A stretch of DNA of 64,000 bases from JADHUC01 sp964623055 (GTDB taxonomy: Bacteria; Planctomycetota; Planctomycetia; Pirellulales; Pirellulaceae): positions 62,001-126,000 of the forward strand of contig CAZURK010000001.1 in NCBI GenBank assembly GCA_964623055.1. The letters are read 5' to 3'. Position 1 is the first letter of the stretch, and each line of letters starts with the position of its first letter. Positions 1 through 9,272 of the stretch are shown piece by piece. A program made the translations under genes and the position numbers. Below the pieces are notes generated by a model that had not been told where the DNA came from, ran no database searches, and saw only the letters and a list, made by a program, of their open reading frames with translations.

Positions 1-27
1 ATCCACCGATTAAAGGAGAACCGAGAT

Positions 28-1287
28 ATGACCAAACGGAAGACCGTGACCCGTCGTGGTTTCGTGCGAGGCGTGGCTGGCGCCGCCATCGCAGCGCCGT
101 ACGTTATCACATCCAATGCCCTGGGATCGGCGGAGGTACCGCCGGCCAGCGAACGTGTGACGATCGGCCTGATCGGCTGCGGTGGCCGAGGAAGCGCGGT
201 ATTCCGGAACTTGATCAGCAGTGGCGGCCAGCCGATCGCGGCATGTGATCCCTGGAAGGACCGTCGCGAACGCTGGGCAGGGCAAATCAAAGGTACGCCC
301 TACGCCGACTTCCGCGAGATGCTCGCGCGCGACGACCTGGACGCGGTGGCTGTGGGCTCGACCGATTGCTGGCACGTCCATCATACCGTAGCCGCCGCAA
401 AGGCCGGCAAGGACGTTTACTGTGAAAAGCCGCTGGGCATCTGTATCCGCGAAGATCTGATCTGCCGCCAAGTGGTCCGCCGTTACGACCGCGTATTCCA
501 GTACGGCACGCAGCAGCGGTCCAGCGCCCATTGCCGCTACGGTTGCGAACTGGTTCGTAGCGGCTATATCGGCGAGGTGAAGGAACTGCTGGTCATTGCG
601 CCCGACAGCAGCCCCGGCAACTCCACCAAGCCTGTGCCGATGCCGGAAGGTCTGGATTACGACATGTGGCTCGGCCCAGCGCCGTGGCGACCCTACTGCG
701 GGCAGGCCACGGGCGGCAACGCTTGGTGGCACGACTATGAGTATGCGATTGGCTTCATCGCCGGCTGGGGCGCTCACCCGCTGGACATCCTGCAATGGGG
801 CTACGATACGCACGAGACCGGGCCGTGGGAGGTGGAAGGCACAGCGTCGATTCCCGAAACCGGCCGTAACAACGTTGTGATGAAGTGGGATGTGAATATC
901 GGCTTCGCAAATGGGGTGAAGATGGAGTTTCGCCCCGGTGGTAACTACACTCAGTTCACCGGCACCGAGGGCTGGATCGGGATTTCGCGAGGTGGCATCA
1001 AGGCCGATCCGCCATCGCTGCTGGAGATCAAGCTCAAGCCGGACGACGTTCACCTGCCGGAAAGCCGCAACCACGGTGGGAACTTCATCGAGTCGGTCAA
1101 GAATCGCAAGGACGCGGTGAGCAACATTGACGATGCCGTCCGTTCCGATATCATCAGCCACGTTTCCGAAATCGCCATCCGCATGGGGCGGAAGATCACA
1201 TGGGACCCGGCTAAGGAGGAGATCGTCGGCGACGAACAGGCATCGCGCATGCTCACCCGAGCGTACCGCGAGCCGTGGAGATTATAG
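28..1287 (+). CDS. Gfo/Idh/MocA family oxidoreductase, Tat-exported
   Basis: Predicted NAD(P)-dependent sugar or sugar-derivative oxidoreductase acting outside the cytoplasm. The N-terminus carries a twin-arginine signal (RRGFVRG, residues 9-15, then a hydrophobic AGAAIAAP stretch). A Rossmann fold follows, with the glycine-rich IGLIGCGGRGS near residues 46-56 and the family EKPLG motif at 133-137, whose Lys is usually catalytic. Length (419 aa) fits the secreted planctomycete subfamily. The ATG at 28 is preceded by AAAGGAG (12-18). It is first of four same-strand genes that end with a sialidase-like protein and a large glycosidase-like protein, so a role in exported glycan breakdown is likely. 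Substrate cannot be read from sequence. Confidence 0.9.
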   Translation: MTKRKTVTRRGFVRGVAGAAIAAPYVITSNALGSAEVPPASERVTIGLIGCGGRGSAVFRNLISSGGQPIAACDPWKDRRERWAGQIKGTPYADFREMLARDDLDAVAVGSTDCWHVHHTVAAAKAGKDVYCEKPLGICIREDLICRQVVRRYDRVFQYGTQQRSSAHCRYGCELVRSGYIGEVKELLVIAPDSSPGNSTKPVPMPEGLDYDMWLGPAPWRPYCGQATGGNAWWHDYEYAIGFIAGWGAHPLDILQWGYDTHETGPWEVEGTASIPETGRNNVVMKWDVNIGFANGVKMEFRPGGNYTQFTGTEGWIGISRGGIKADPPSLLEIKLKPDDVHLPESRNHGGNFIESVKNRKDAVSNIDDAVRSDIISHVSEIAIRMGRKITWDPAKEEIVGDEQASRMLTRAYREPWRL

Positions 1288-1346
1288 ACACTGCGTACGA
1301 GTTGCCAACTAGACTCTGATGTGCCAACGACAGGGAGGACCAATTC

Positions 1347-2636
1347 ATGAACGCTCGATTCAACCGCCGCGATTTTCTAGCTGCCTCAGCCGCCGGAAGC
1401 ACGGGGCTTCTAATCCTTGGCAGTAGCCGATCGGCGCGTAGCTTCCAGGCGAACGAAAAGCTGAACATCGCGATGATTGGTGCCGGCGGGCGAGGAGCCT
1501 CGAATCTCGGGGGCGTCGCCAGCGAGAGCATCGTGGCGCTGTGCGATGTCGATGAACGCCGCGCCGGCACTTCGTTCAAAAGGTACCCCGATGCCAAGAA
1601 GTACGCCGACTATCGCAAGCTGCTCGACGAGATGGAAAAGCAGATCGACGCGGTTGTGGTCAGCACGCCCAACCACGTTCACGCTCCGGCCAGTGTGACG
1701 GCGATGCGTATGGGCAAGCACGCCTATTGCGAGAAGCCCCTTTCGCACTCGGTACGCGAAGCCCGCGTTGCGGCTCAGGTGGCCGCCGAGAAGAATGTCG
1801 CCACGCAAATGGGCACCCAGATCCACGCCACGGAAAACTATCGCCGTATCGTAGAACTGATCCGGGCCGGGGCCATCGGCGAGGTGCGCGAGTGTCACTG
1901 TTTCCTACGAGGCGGCGGTAGCGCGGGTGATCGCCCCACGGATACGCCACCCGTCCCGCCAGGGCTGGACTGGGAAATGTGGTTGGGCCCGGCGCCGTAC
2001 CGGCCCTACCATCGCTGCTATGTACCACACGACTGGCACTACTGGTGGGACTTCGGCGGCGGCGCATTCGGCAATATGGGCTGCCATTACTTGGACTTGG
2101 CATTCTGGGCATTGGATCTGCGCCATCCGACAACAATCGAAGCCGAAGGACCGCCGGTGCATGTCGAAAGCACACCGGCATGGGAGCACTGTCGTTACGA
2201 GTTTCCCGCGAAGGGCGACCGGCCGCCGGTCACATTGACCTGGACGCACAGGAAGACACCGCCCATCTTCGAGAAGAACAAGTTTCCGCCTTGGGCTTGG
2301 GGCGTGTTTGTCGGCACAGAAGGCATGTTGCTGGCCAGTTATCCCAAACTCATGCTTTGGCCCGAGGAGAAATTCGCCGATTACAAACCGCCCGAGCCGA
2401 GCATTCCACGTTCGATCGGTCACCACCAGGAATGGATCAAAGCCTGCAAGACGGGCAGTCCGACCACCTGCAACTTCGATTATTCCGGCGCAGTGACCGA
2501 GACGGTGCTTCTGGGCAACATCGCGTACCGCACCGGGGAGAAGCTCAAGTGGGATGCGGCCAACATGAAGTTCACCAACTGCCCGGAGGCCAACGACTAC
2601 CTGCAACGAGAATACCGACCGGGCTGGACGTGTTAA
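1347..2636 (+). CDS. Gfo/Idh/MocA family oxidoreductase, Tat-exported (paralogue)
   Basis: Second secreted Gfo/Idh/MocA oxidoreductase, 429 aa. It has a Tat signal (RRDFLAA, residues 7-13, then a hydrophobic stretch), the NAD-binding IAMIGAGGRGA at about 41-51, and CEKPLS at 128-133. A GGGAGG ribosome site at 1333-1338 supports the ATG at 1347. It lies 59 bp downstream of the first oxidoreductase and is clearly paralogous, with similar tryptophan- and tyrosine-rich segments (WLGPAPYRPY here, WLGPAPWRPY in the other). The pair probably acts on related glycosides. Many planctomycete genomes hold dozens of such genes, so specificity is unknown. Confidence 0.9.
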   Translation: MNARFNRRDFLAASAAGSTGLLILGSSRSARSFQANEKLNIAMIGAGGRGASNLGGVASESIVALCDVDERRAGTSFKRYPDAKKYADYRKLLDEMEKQIDAVVVSTPNHVHAPASVTAMRMGKHAYCEKPLSHSVREARVAAQVAAEKNVATQMGTQIHATENYRRIVELIRAGAIGEVRECHCFLRGGGSAGDRPTDTPPVPPGLDWEMWLGPAPYRPYHRCYVPHDWHYWWDFGGGAFGNMGCHYLDLAFWALDLRHPTTIEAEGPPVHVESTPAWEHCRYEFPAKGDRPPVTLTWTHRKTPPIFEKNKFPPWAWGVFVGTEGMLLASYPKLMLWPEEKFADYKPPEPSIPRSIGHHQEWIKACKTGSPTTCNFDYSGAVTETVLLGNIAYRTGEKLKWDAANMKFTNCPEANDYLQREYRPGWTC

Positions 2637-2672
2637 CGGCTTCTTTCGTGTCACGGCAGGACCGTAGCCAAA

Positions 2673-2699
2673 GTGGGACGGAATGCCATTCCGTCCTAC
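2673..2699. repeat. REP-like hairpin (GTGG..CTAC)
   Basis: The 8-bp perfect stem GACGGAAT/ATTCCGTC (2677-2684 and 2688-2695) has the loop GCC. It is preceded by GTGG and followed by CTAC. It lies between the second oxidoreductase and the sialidase gene and falls inside a spurious upstream extension of the sialidase reading frame. It shares the GTAG/CTAC-type ends seen at other intergenic hairpins in this window. Confidence 0.75.
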
Positions 2700-2732
2700 A
2701 GGCCGCGTGTCGCTGCGCCGAGGAGACAATCC

Positions 2733-3887
2733 ATGTCAACCTACTGTAGCACCGCCGTGGCAATGGCACTACTCGTCATTTCTGCAGTTTCCTCGAACGG
2801 GGCCGAGGGGCGACCGCCGCGTGTGGTCAAGCAGATCGAGGGCGTCGACAAGATCGGTCTTCTACCGCCTGGACCGGACAACCCGCGTAACAGCGAGGGC
2901 GATTTCATCGAGCTAAGAGATGATAGAGTGCTGTTCGTCTACTCGCATTTCTTTGGTGGCGGCGGAGACCACTCGGCCGCGCATTTGGCCGGGCGTTTCT
3001 CCAGCGATGGAGGCCTGACCTGGTCGGACGAAGATTCGATAGTCGTGGCAAAGGAAGGTGATTGGAATGTGATGTCGGTTTCGCTGTTGCGCTTGGCCAG
3101 CAACAAGATCGCCCTCTTCTACCTGCGAAAGAACTCGTTAACCGATTGCCGGCCCCGCATGCGGATTTCCAGGGACGAAGCGAAGAGTTGGAGCGAACCC
3201 AAGCTGGTGATCGACGATGAAGTGGGCTATTACGTGTTGAACAACGACCGCGTGGTACAACTCGGAAACGGCCGTTTGATCGCGCCGGTGGCCCTACATA
3301 ATAAGCCGGAATACGAGAAACCGGATTGGGCCGGCACGATCATGTGCTATATGTCCGACGACGAAGGAGGATCGTGGCGCCGCAGCAAGGATCAATTGGT
3401 CGGTAAGACGCCAGAGGGGAAACGTGTGACGCTGCAGGAGCCGGGCGTGGTCGAATTGAAGGACAAACGGTTGATGATGTTCTGCCGCACAACTTCCGGG
3501 TTCCAGTATGTTTCGTTTTCCTCTGACGAAGGCGACACTTGGACGCAGTTCGAGCCATCGAGCATCATCTCGCCTTGTTCGCCTGCATCGATCGAACGGA
3601 TTCCGAAAACGGGCGATCTGCTGTTGGTGTGGAACAACCACGAGGACGTCGACGCCGCACACCGGGGAAAGCGGACGCCCTACAACGTGGCCATCTCTCG
3701 CGACGAAGGCCGCACGTGGGAGAGCGTCAAGACGCTGGAGGACGATCCCAGCGGCTGGTACTGCTACACCGCTGTCGATTTCGTCGGCGACCATGCCTTA
3801 TTGGGTCACTGCGCCGGCGACCGCCGCACCGGTGGCTTGTCTTTCACGCAGATCACCCGTTTCCCCGTCGATTGGCTGTACAAGTAG
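2733..3887 (+). CDS. Exported sialidase-like (BNR/Asp-box) protein
   Basis: A 384-residue protein with a Sec signal peptide (hydrophobic AVAMALLVISAV, cleavage likely after SSNGA). It resembles planctomycete exo-alpha-sialidase-family proteins with a six-bladed propeller. Five Asp-box motifs are visible: SSDGGLTW, SRDEAKSW, SDDEGGSW, SSDEGDTW and SRDEGRTW. The reading frame is open from 2673, but those codons come from the REP hairpin. The ATG at 2733 follows AGGAGA (2721-2726) and starts a proper signal peptide, so it is preferred. True sialidase activity is not proven: this family also includes other glycoside-processing enzymes. Ten bases separate it from the following gene. Confidence 0.82.
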   Translation: MSTYCSTAVAMALLVISAVSSNGAEGRPPRVVKQIEGVDKIGLLPPGPDNPRNSEGDFIELRDDRVLFVYSHFFGGGGDHSAAHLAGRFSSDGGLTWSDEDSIVVAKEGDWNVMSVSLLRLASNKIALFYLRKNSLTDCRPRMRISRDEAKSWSEPKLVIDDEVGYYVLNNDRVVQLGNGRLIAPVALHNKPEYEKPDWAGTIMCYMSDDEGGSWRRSKDQLVGKTPEGKRVTLQEPGVVELKDKRLMMFCRTTSGFQYVSFSSDEGDTWTQFEPSSIISPCSPASIERIPKTGDLLLVWNNHEDVDAAHRGKRTPYNVAISRDEGRTWESVKTLEDDPSGWYCYTAVDFVGDHALLGHCAGDRRTGGLSFTQITRFPVDWLYK

Positions 3888-3896
3888 GATCTAGAG

Positions 3897-6800
3897 ATGC
3901 TGCCGATTCTTCTCCTAGGGCTGGCGGCTGCTGCGGCTCCCGCCGACCAGCCGCTTGTGATTCGCACGTCTTCGTATCAGGCCGAGTTTCTGAACGGCTC
4001 GTTGGCATCGCTGATTGACCAGTCGGGCAACGTTCACGTCAGTCGTTCGAAGAAGCACAAGGGGCTGGGTATCCATCGCATCGCTGGCGATCATTGGGCT
4101 GGGGAGGCACAGGGCGATCAACAGCTTTCTGGTCCTGGCCAACTCTCGCGACAGTACCGAAACTTCTCCGGTCTGGAAAACGCCGCCGCGGAAACGACTT
4201 ATCGGCCGGTCGCGGAATCGGGCGACTTGGTGATTTCCCAACGCTGCAAATCGACCGAGGCGGGCGTGTGGGGTGTAAGTTGGTCCATTGAGAAGATCCC
4301 GCTTGACGCTGCGATCATCGTACCGGGACGATCAGGCGTTCGTCTGACGGTCGACAGCCCGGGGCGGCGTCATCAGTTCGATTATCCAATCGCTTGGGAA
4401 GCGCAACTGGTGATTGTCGAATTGCCGGGCCGAGGCTTCTATGTCTGGGCAGATGACGCACAAGGCCGATTCAAGCGACTGGTCGTCGAGCGAGACCACG
4501 AAGGATGGCGGTTAGAACTGGCCACAATGAACTTCGCGCCGTTCGAGAAACACAACACGTGCCAATCGGTCGATTGGCATTTGAACGTGTATCAAGGCGA
4601 TTGGCGAGTACCGGCCCGTCGCTATCGAGAATGGTGCGAAGCGACCTTCCGCCCCACGCGGATCGAGGATCAGAAGCCGGACTGGGTGAAAGACATTCGT
4701 GCCTTGGTCATTATGGGCCTGGATCGCGCGGTGCTCGACGCCCTGCCCGAATGGTTCGATCCGCGGCAAACGATCCTTTACATCCCCAGTTGGCGATCGG
4801 CCGGGTACGACCGCGATTATCCGGTTTACGACAGACCATACGAGAAACTGAGGCCTTTCGTCGAACATGCTCACAAACTGGGTTTCCGCGTGATGCTGCA
4901 CGTCAACTACTTCGGCGTGGATCCACTGAATGCCGCATACAAAAAGTTCGAGCCGTTTCAGGTTCGCAATCCGTGGGGCAAACACGAAAAACAGTGGTGG
5001 CTTTGGACAAGAGCGACGCCGGAGATCCGGTTTGCGTACATCAATCCAGCGTGCAAGGCTTGGCGCGACCACTTCACCGAGGCAATGGTCAAGCTTTGCC
5101 AGGATTACGATATCGACTCACTGCATTTGGACCAAACGCTATGCATTTTCAACGACCATAATGGACCGATCGACGGAATGTCGATGATCGAAGGCAACAT
5201 CGCCCTGCACCAACAATTGCGCGAAGCCCTGCCCGATGTGGCGTTGAGCGGCGAAGGGCTGAATGAGATTACCTATCGCCACGAAGCGTTTGCGCAGCGT
5301 CACGCGTGGGGGCTGAACCACGTCGATGGAACATGGGACCGCCGGTACCTGCAACTGGCCCATCCGATCAGTTCGTATCTGTTTCGGCCGTACACGATCA
5401 TCAACGGCTATCTCGGCTGTGCACCGCCCACCGAGGGGCAGTTGTATGCGGCATGGAACGAGGCCTACGAGCATTGGGGAGTCATCCCAACGCTAAAGCC
5501 GTCACTGGAGCAACTACGCCGTCCGACCGGATTCTCCCGCCAACTATTCGACGAAGTCGGATTCTGGCAGCAGGAGCGGCTGGACATCGACATGAAAGGC
5601 GACTGGGCGGACGATATCGCCTTTCCGTTGCGAACCGCCGATGGCCGCCGAGCCGAACGGACCACAGACGGCCGATTGCTGCTCGGCGAGCGGCAGATCA
5701 GCCACACGATCACCAGCGTGGACAGAGTCGAAGCGACAGGCAGTATCCCCGGCTGGCGGGCCTTCGATCGAAAAGCCTTGCTGGGGCTCGATCCGTTGCG
5801 ATGGTATCCGTACGTGGAGGACCCGCCGTCGTTTGACCAGTTCCATTTGGCCGCCTTGCCTGACGGGATGATCGCCGAAGCGGTCGCCTGTCGGGACGAC
5901 ATGGCGATGATTCGCATATCCAGTCCGGCAAACATAGTGGTGGATCTGGTTGAGTTGCTGGACTTGGCCGAGGGCGGATCGCGGCCTATTGAGGGAGAAC
6001 CGTTCCAGGCACAGGGCCCTTTCACCGCCCCAGACGGATCGGGATTCGATCGAGCAAGTGAGACGACGTTATCTGCCCATCCGCCGTGGAAAGCCGAAGG
6101 GACCGATCCAGGCACCGGCGCGAAGCACCAACATGGGACAGGCGTGGCATACGTTCGCTATCGCGTCCAACTGCCGGAGCGTGGGCGTCTGCGATTTGTG
6201 AGCGACGTGTACACGGACCGTGGTGCCGTCGGACAGCCGAACTCGGATGGCGTTACTTTCGCGTGTAATGTTCGCTGTGACAAGAAAGAACTGCAATGCG
6301 AGATCCACAATGCGAACGACGAACCAAAAACGCTGGAGTTGGAATTAACGCCGTTTGCGGGCCGAGAGGTTGAACTTGAACTGTCCGTCCATCCCGGTCC
6401 CAAGCTGAAGCCCAGTTTCGATTGGGCTCGATGGCTTCGCCCGAGAATCGAACGCGAACCACGAACGCGCGGGACGATTGCCGTTGCGGGCAGTAAACCG
6501 TGGCAATCGGCGCTCGGCTGCGAGGGTATTCTGCCAATCGTCAAGAAAGGGAACACTTTGCAGATTGAGACGAAATTGCCAGGGGCTGTCTTCCTGCTGG
6601 GCGTCCAACCGCGCGAGGTGTCGCTTCCTGTGGACCTCAGTCAGCAGACACGCCACCAGATGTTGTCACTCGGCGGCTCGCACGACGCCACGGCACCGTC
6701 GTTTGTGAACGTCCATCCCGCGTCGGCTGCTGTCGGCGGTGTCGTCCGATCGGGTCTTTCGGCTCATCCACCGCATCAGGGAAGGACGATCGCTCACTTG

Positions 6801-7070
6801 CCAATTGTGCTACCCGAGAAGCCAGCCGTATTGAAGACGTGGATCGGGATTCGCGACGGTTCGGAATCGACCGGTGTGGTGTTTGCCATCGAAATCAACG
6901 GCGGCCAAGTAGCGCGCCGCCGGATGTTACCGGGCCGGTGGGAACAGGTTGAGGTGGATCTTTCATCGTGGAAAGGCAAGCCGATCGTCCTGTCATTGAT
7001 CACCGACGCCGATGGCCCCTACAGTTTCGATTGGGCCTTCTGGGGCGAGCCGAGGATTGAACCGCAATAG
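3897..7070 (+). CDS. Large exported glycoside-hydrolase-like protein (DUF6259-like)
   Basis: A 1057-residue protein with a short signal peptide (ILLLGLAAAAAPADQ). The middle part, about residues 260-500, has features of a TIM-barrel glycosidase: aromatic-rich IPSWRSAGYDRDYPVYD, LHVNYFGVDPL, the acidic IDSLHLDQTL and LSGEGLNE. The C-terminal 350 residues look like beta-sandwich modules, with repeated phrases on either side (SFDWARWLRPRIE near 840 and SFDWAFWGEPRIE at the end). This resembles proteins annotated DUF6259 in planctomycetes. Catalytic residues cannot be assigned with certainty, although D and E in the two acidic motifs are candidates. It closes the cluster that begins with the two oxidoreductases. 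Confidence 0.65.
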   Translation: MLPILLLGLAAAAAPADQPLVIRTSSYQAEFLNGSLASLIDQSGNVHVSRSKKHKGLGIHRIAGDHWAGEAQGDQQLSGPGQLSRQYRNFSGLENAAAETTYRPVAESGDLVISQRCKSTEAGVWGVSWSIEKIPLDAAIIVPGRSGVRLTVDSPGRRHQFDYPIAWEAQLVIVELPGRGFYVWADDAQGRFKRLVVERDHEGWRLELATMNFAPFEKHNTCQSVDWHLNVYQGDWRVPARRYREWCEATFRPTRIEDQKPDWVKDIRALVIMGLDRAVLDALPEWFDPRQTILYIPSWRSAGYDRDYPVYDRPYEKLRPFVEHAHKLGFRVMLHVNYFGVDPLNAAYKKFEPFQVRNPWGKHEKQWWLWTRATPEIRFAYINPACKAWRDHFTEAMVKLCQDYDIDSLHLDQTLCIFNDHNGPIDGMSMIEGNIALHQQLREALPDVALSGEGLNEITYRHEAFAQRHAWGLNHVDGTWDRRYLQLAHPISSYLFRPYTIINGYLGCAPPTEGQLYAAWNEAYEHWGVIPTLKPSLEQLRRPTGFSRQLFDEVGFWQQERLDIDMKGDWADDIAFPLRTADGRRAERTTDGRLLLGERQISHTITSVDRVEATGSIPGWRAFDRKALLGLDPLRWYPYVEDPPSFDQFHLAALPDGMIAEAVACRDDMAMIRISSPANIVVDLVELLDLAEGGSRPIEGEPFQAQGPFTAPDGSGFDRASETTLSAHPPWKAEGTDPGTGAKHQHGTGVAYVRYRVQLPERGRLRFVSDVYTDRGAVGQPNSDGVTFACNVRCDKKELQCEIHNANDEPKTLELELTPFAGREVELELSVHPGPKLKPSFDWARWLRPRIEREPRTRGTIAVAGSKPWQSALGCEGILPIVKKGNTLQIETKLPGAVFLLGVQPREVSLPVDLSQQTRHQMLSLGGSHDATAPSFVNVHPASAAVGGVVRSGLSAHPPHQGRTIAHLPIVLPEKPAVLKTWIGIRDGSESTGVVFAIEINGGQVARRRMLPGRWEQVEVDLSSWKGKPIVLSLITDADGPYSFDWAFWGEPRIEPQ

Positions 7071-7142
7071 GGTGACGCGCCAGGGAAGGCGGCGACATTC
7101 TGGGCCAGGAAGAGCGGCGTTTGCCGGGGGCACCTTGTTACT

Positions 7143-7221
7143 GGTTATAGATTGGGGGTTATAGATGAAGAACGAAGATGGGGTCTCAAACGTCTTCATT
7201 TTTGACTCCCAATCTATAGCC
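7143..7221. repeat. Imperfect inverted repeat upstream of the R-M operon
   Basis: GGTTATAGATTGGG (7143-7156) pairs with CCCAATCTATAGCC (7208-7221), 13 of 14 positions. Inside it, ATGAAG near 7164 can pair with CTTCAT near 7193. The arm phrase GGTTATAGAT is also duplicated in direct orientation at 7157-7166. The element fills most of the space between the glycosidase-like gene and hsdM. It could be a terminator-like structure or a small miniature element. There is no T-run typical of an intrinsic terminator directly after the right arm. Confidence 0.6.
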
Positions 7222-7326
7222 AAAATCTTAAACGACGCTCATTAGCTACTGATTGTCCGTTGTTGCCCCACTCGGTAGATTGGAGGGGCATTGTCTGATC
7301 TGTTGCGAGGAAGGAAACGCGAAGAA

Positions 7327-9272
7327 ATGAAGCTGACGCAGCAGCGACTGGAAGCTCATCTGTGGGGCGCGGCGAACATCCTGCGCGGGCGCACGGCGGG
7401 GCAGGATTACAAGAACTACATCCTGTCCCTGATGTTCTACAAACGGCTGTGTGATCAATGGAAACATGAAGCCGACGAAGCCATCGCCGAGTTGGAACGG
7501 CAGCAGGGGCAACAGTTTTCAGAACAAAAGAAACAGATCCTCCGCGCTCGCGGTGACCACCGATTCACGCTCCCCGATGGCTGCCATTGGGACGACATCA
7601 TCGAGGTCTCGGAGAACATCGGAGAGAAGCTGACCGAGGCGATGAGGGCGATCGGCAACGCCAACGAAGAGTTGAGCGGCGTGTTTACGGTCGATTGGAA
7701 TCAGCCGGCACCGGACGGCAAGGGGAAGAAACTGATTCCAAACGAGGTCGTACACGCGATTGTGCAACATTTTGATGCCTACGACCTCTCGAACAAGACG
7801 GTTCCGCCGGACATCTTGGGCCGAGCTTACGAATATCTGATCAAACAATTCGCCGACGATGCCGGAGCCAAGGCGGGCGAGTTCTTTACACCGCCGGAAG
7901 TGGTCGACACGTTGGTCCGCATTCTCGAACCCAAGCGGGGCGACACGATTTACGATCCCACGTGTGGCAGCGGCGGGATGTTGATTCATTCGGCCGACTA
8001 TTTGAAAGAGCACGGGCACCGCCCGGATACCGTTCGTTACTTCGGTCAGGAAGTGAACTGGGCCACCTACGCCATCGCCAAGATCAACGCCATCTTGCAC
8101 GGGATGGAAGCCGATATCCAAGGCGGAGCGAGCACGATCACCGATCCGCAATTCACCGATGACGGCAAGGTGCGCCAGTTTTCGATGGTGATTGCCAATT
8201 TCCCGTTCTCGGACGAGTTCTGGTGGCTGAAGCCGGAACAACAGGGAGCCGACAAGAAACGACAGCAAAGCCTCAAGAAGCAGGTTTTCAAGGACGGTTA
8301 CAGGGACACGTACGGCCGCTTTGGTCGCGGCACGCCGTTCGCGACGCCACCGGCCAGTTACGGCGACTATGCGTTCATCCTGCACATCGTCGCATCGCTG
8401 GCCAAGAAGGGGCGAGCCGGCGTGGTGTGTCCGCAGGGTGTGTTGTTTCGGGGCCAGCCCGCTATCGAAGAAGAGACGGGCGAGTTCGACAAGGGCGGCA
8501 ATCCGAAGATTCGCAGGCGCAAGGCGGATGACGAGCATCTGATCCGGTACGCGTTGCTGCAATCGCGGCTGATCGACGCCGTGATCTCGCTGCCGTTGAA
8601 CGTTTTCTAGGGGGCGGGCGTCCCGGCGTGCTTGCTGATTCTGCGCAAGGATCGGCCCAAGGACCGTCGCGATAAAGTGCTGCTGGTCTACGCGGCGCGG
8701 CACTACCGGGAACTGTCGAACCAGAACCAACTGCGGCCGCAGGACATCATGCGGATGCTGGTTCACTACCACGCTTACGGTGACGCCGCCAAAGCTAAGG
8801 AGTTAGTCGCGAGGCACAGTGAACGTATCCGCAAGCTGATTTCCCACCAGGAGCAAGAAGAGGTCGACCGGGTGACCACCTTGTATCAAGAACACGACGA
8901 CAAGCTGGCCGAACTGAACAAGCAGGCGGAGAAGTCCACCGCCAAACTCGTGGAGCGGGACGAAATAATCGCCGAAGCCCGCCGCCGTGCGGAAGAGGAT
9001 CGCATGGCAGTCGTGGAAGTGGGGGGAGAGTTAATCGAGCTTTACGCGGACCCGAATGAACTCGTCACACACACACGTCCGTTGTGGATACCAACGACGT
9101 TGAAGAAAATGACTTCAGCTTGAATGTGTCGCGGTATGTGGACACCTTCGAGCCTGAACCAGAAGTGAACGTGAATCGTGCATTGACCGCCCTCAAGAAT
9201 GCAGACCACGCCAGGTGCGCCGCAGAAGACGAGTTACATTCATTGTTGCAGGAGATTGGTTATGTTCCCTGA
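7327..9272 (+). pseudogene. hsdM: Type I restriction-modification DNA methyltransferase (HsdM), broken
   Basis: N6-adenine methyltransferase subunit. The start MKLTQQRLEAHLWGAANI is the usual family N-terminus. SAM-binding YDPTCGSGGML and catalytic NFPF (in ANFPFSDEFW) are intact. Two lesions are visible. First, an amber TAG at 8608-8610 interrupts NVF|GAGVPACLL, where relatives have Tyr. Second, the frame is lost in a CACACACACAC tract (9066-9076): after it, the C-terminal sequence VEENDFSLNVSRYVD continues in another frame up to 9272. Removing one CA would restore the reading. The stop overlaps the hsdS start (9262). An open frame from a TTG at 7291 exists, but the ATG at 7327 fits the family. 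Confidence 0.88.
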
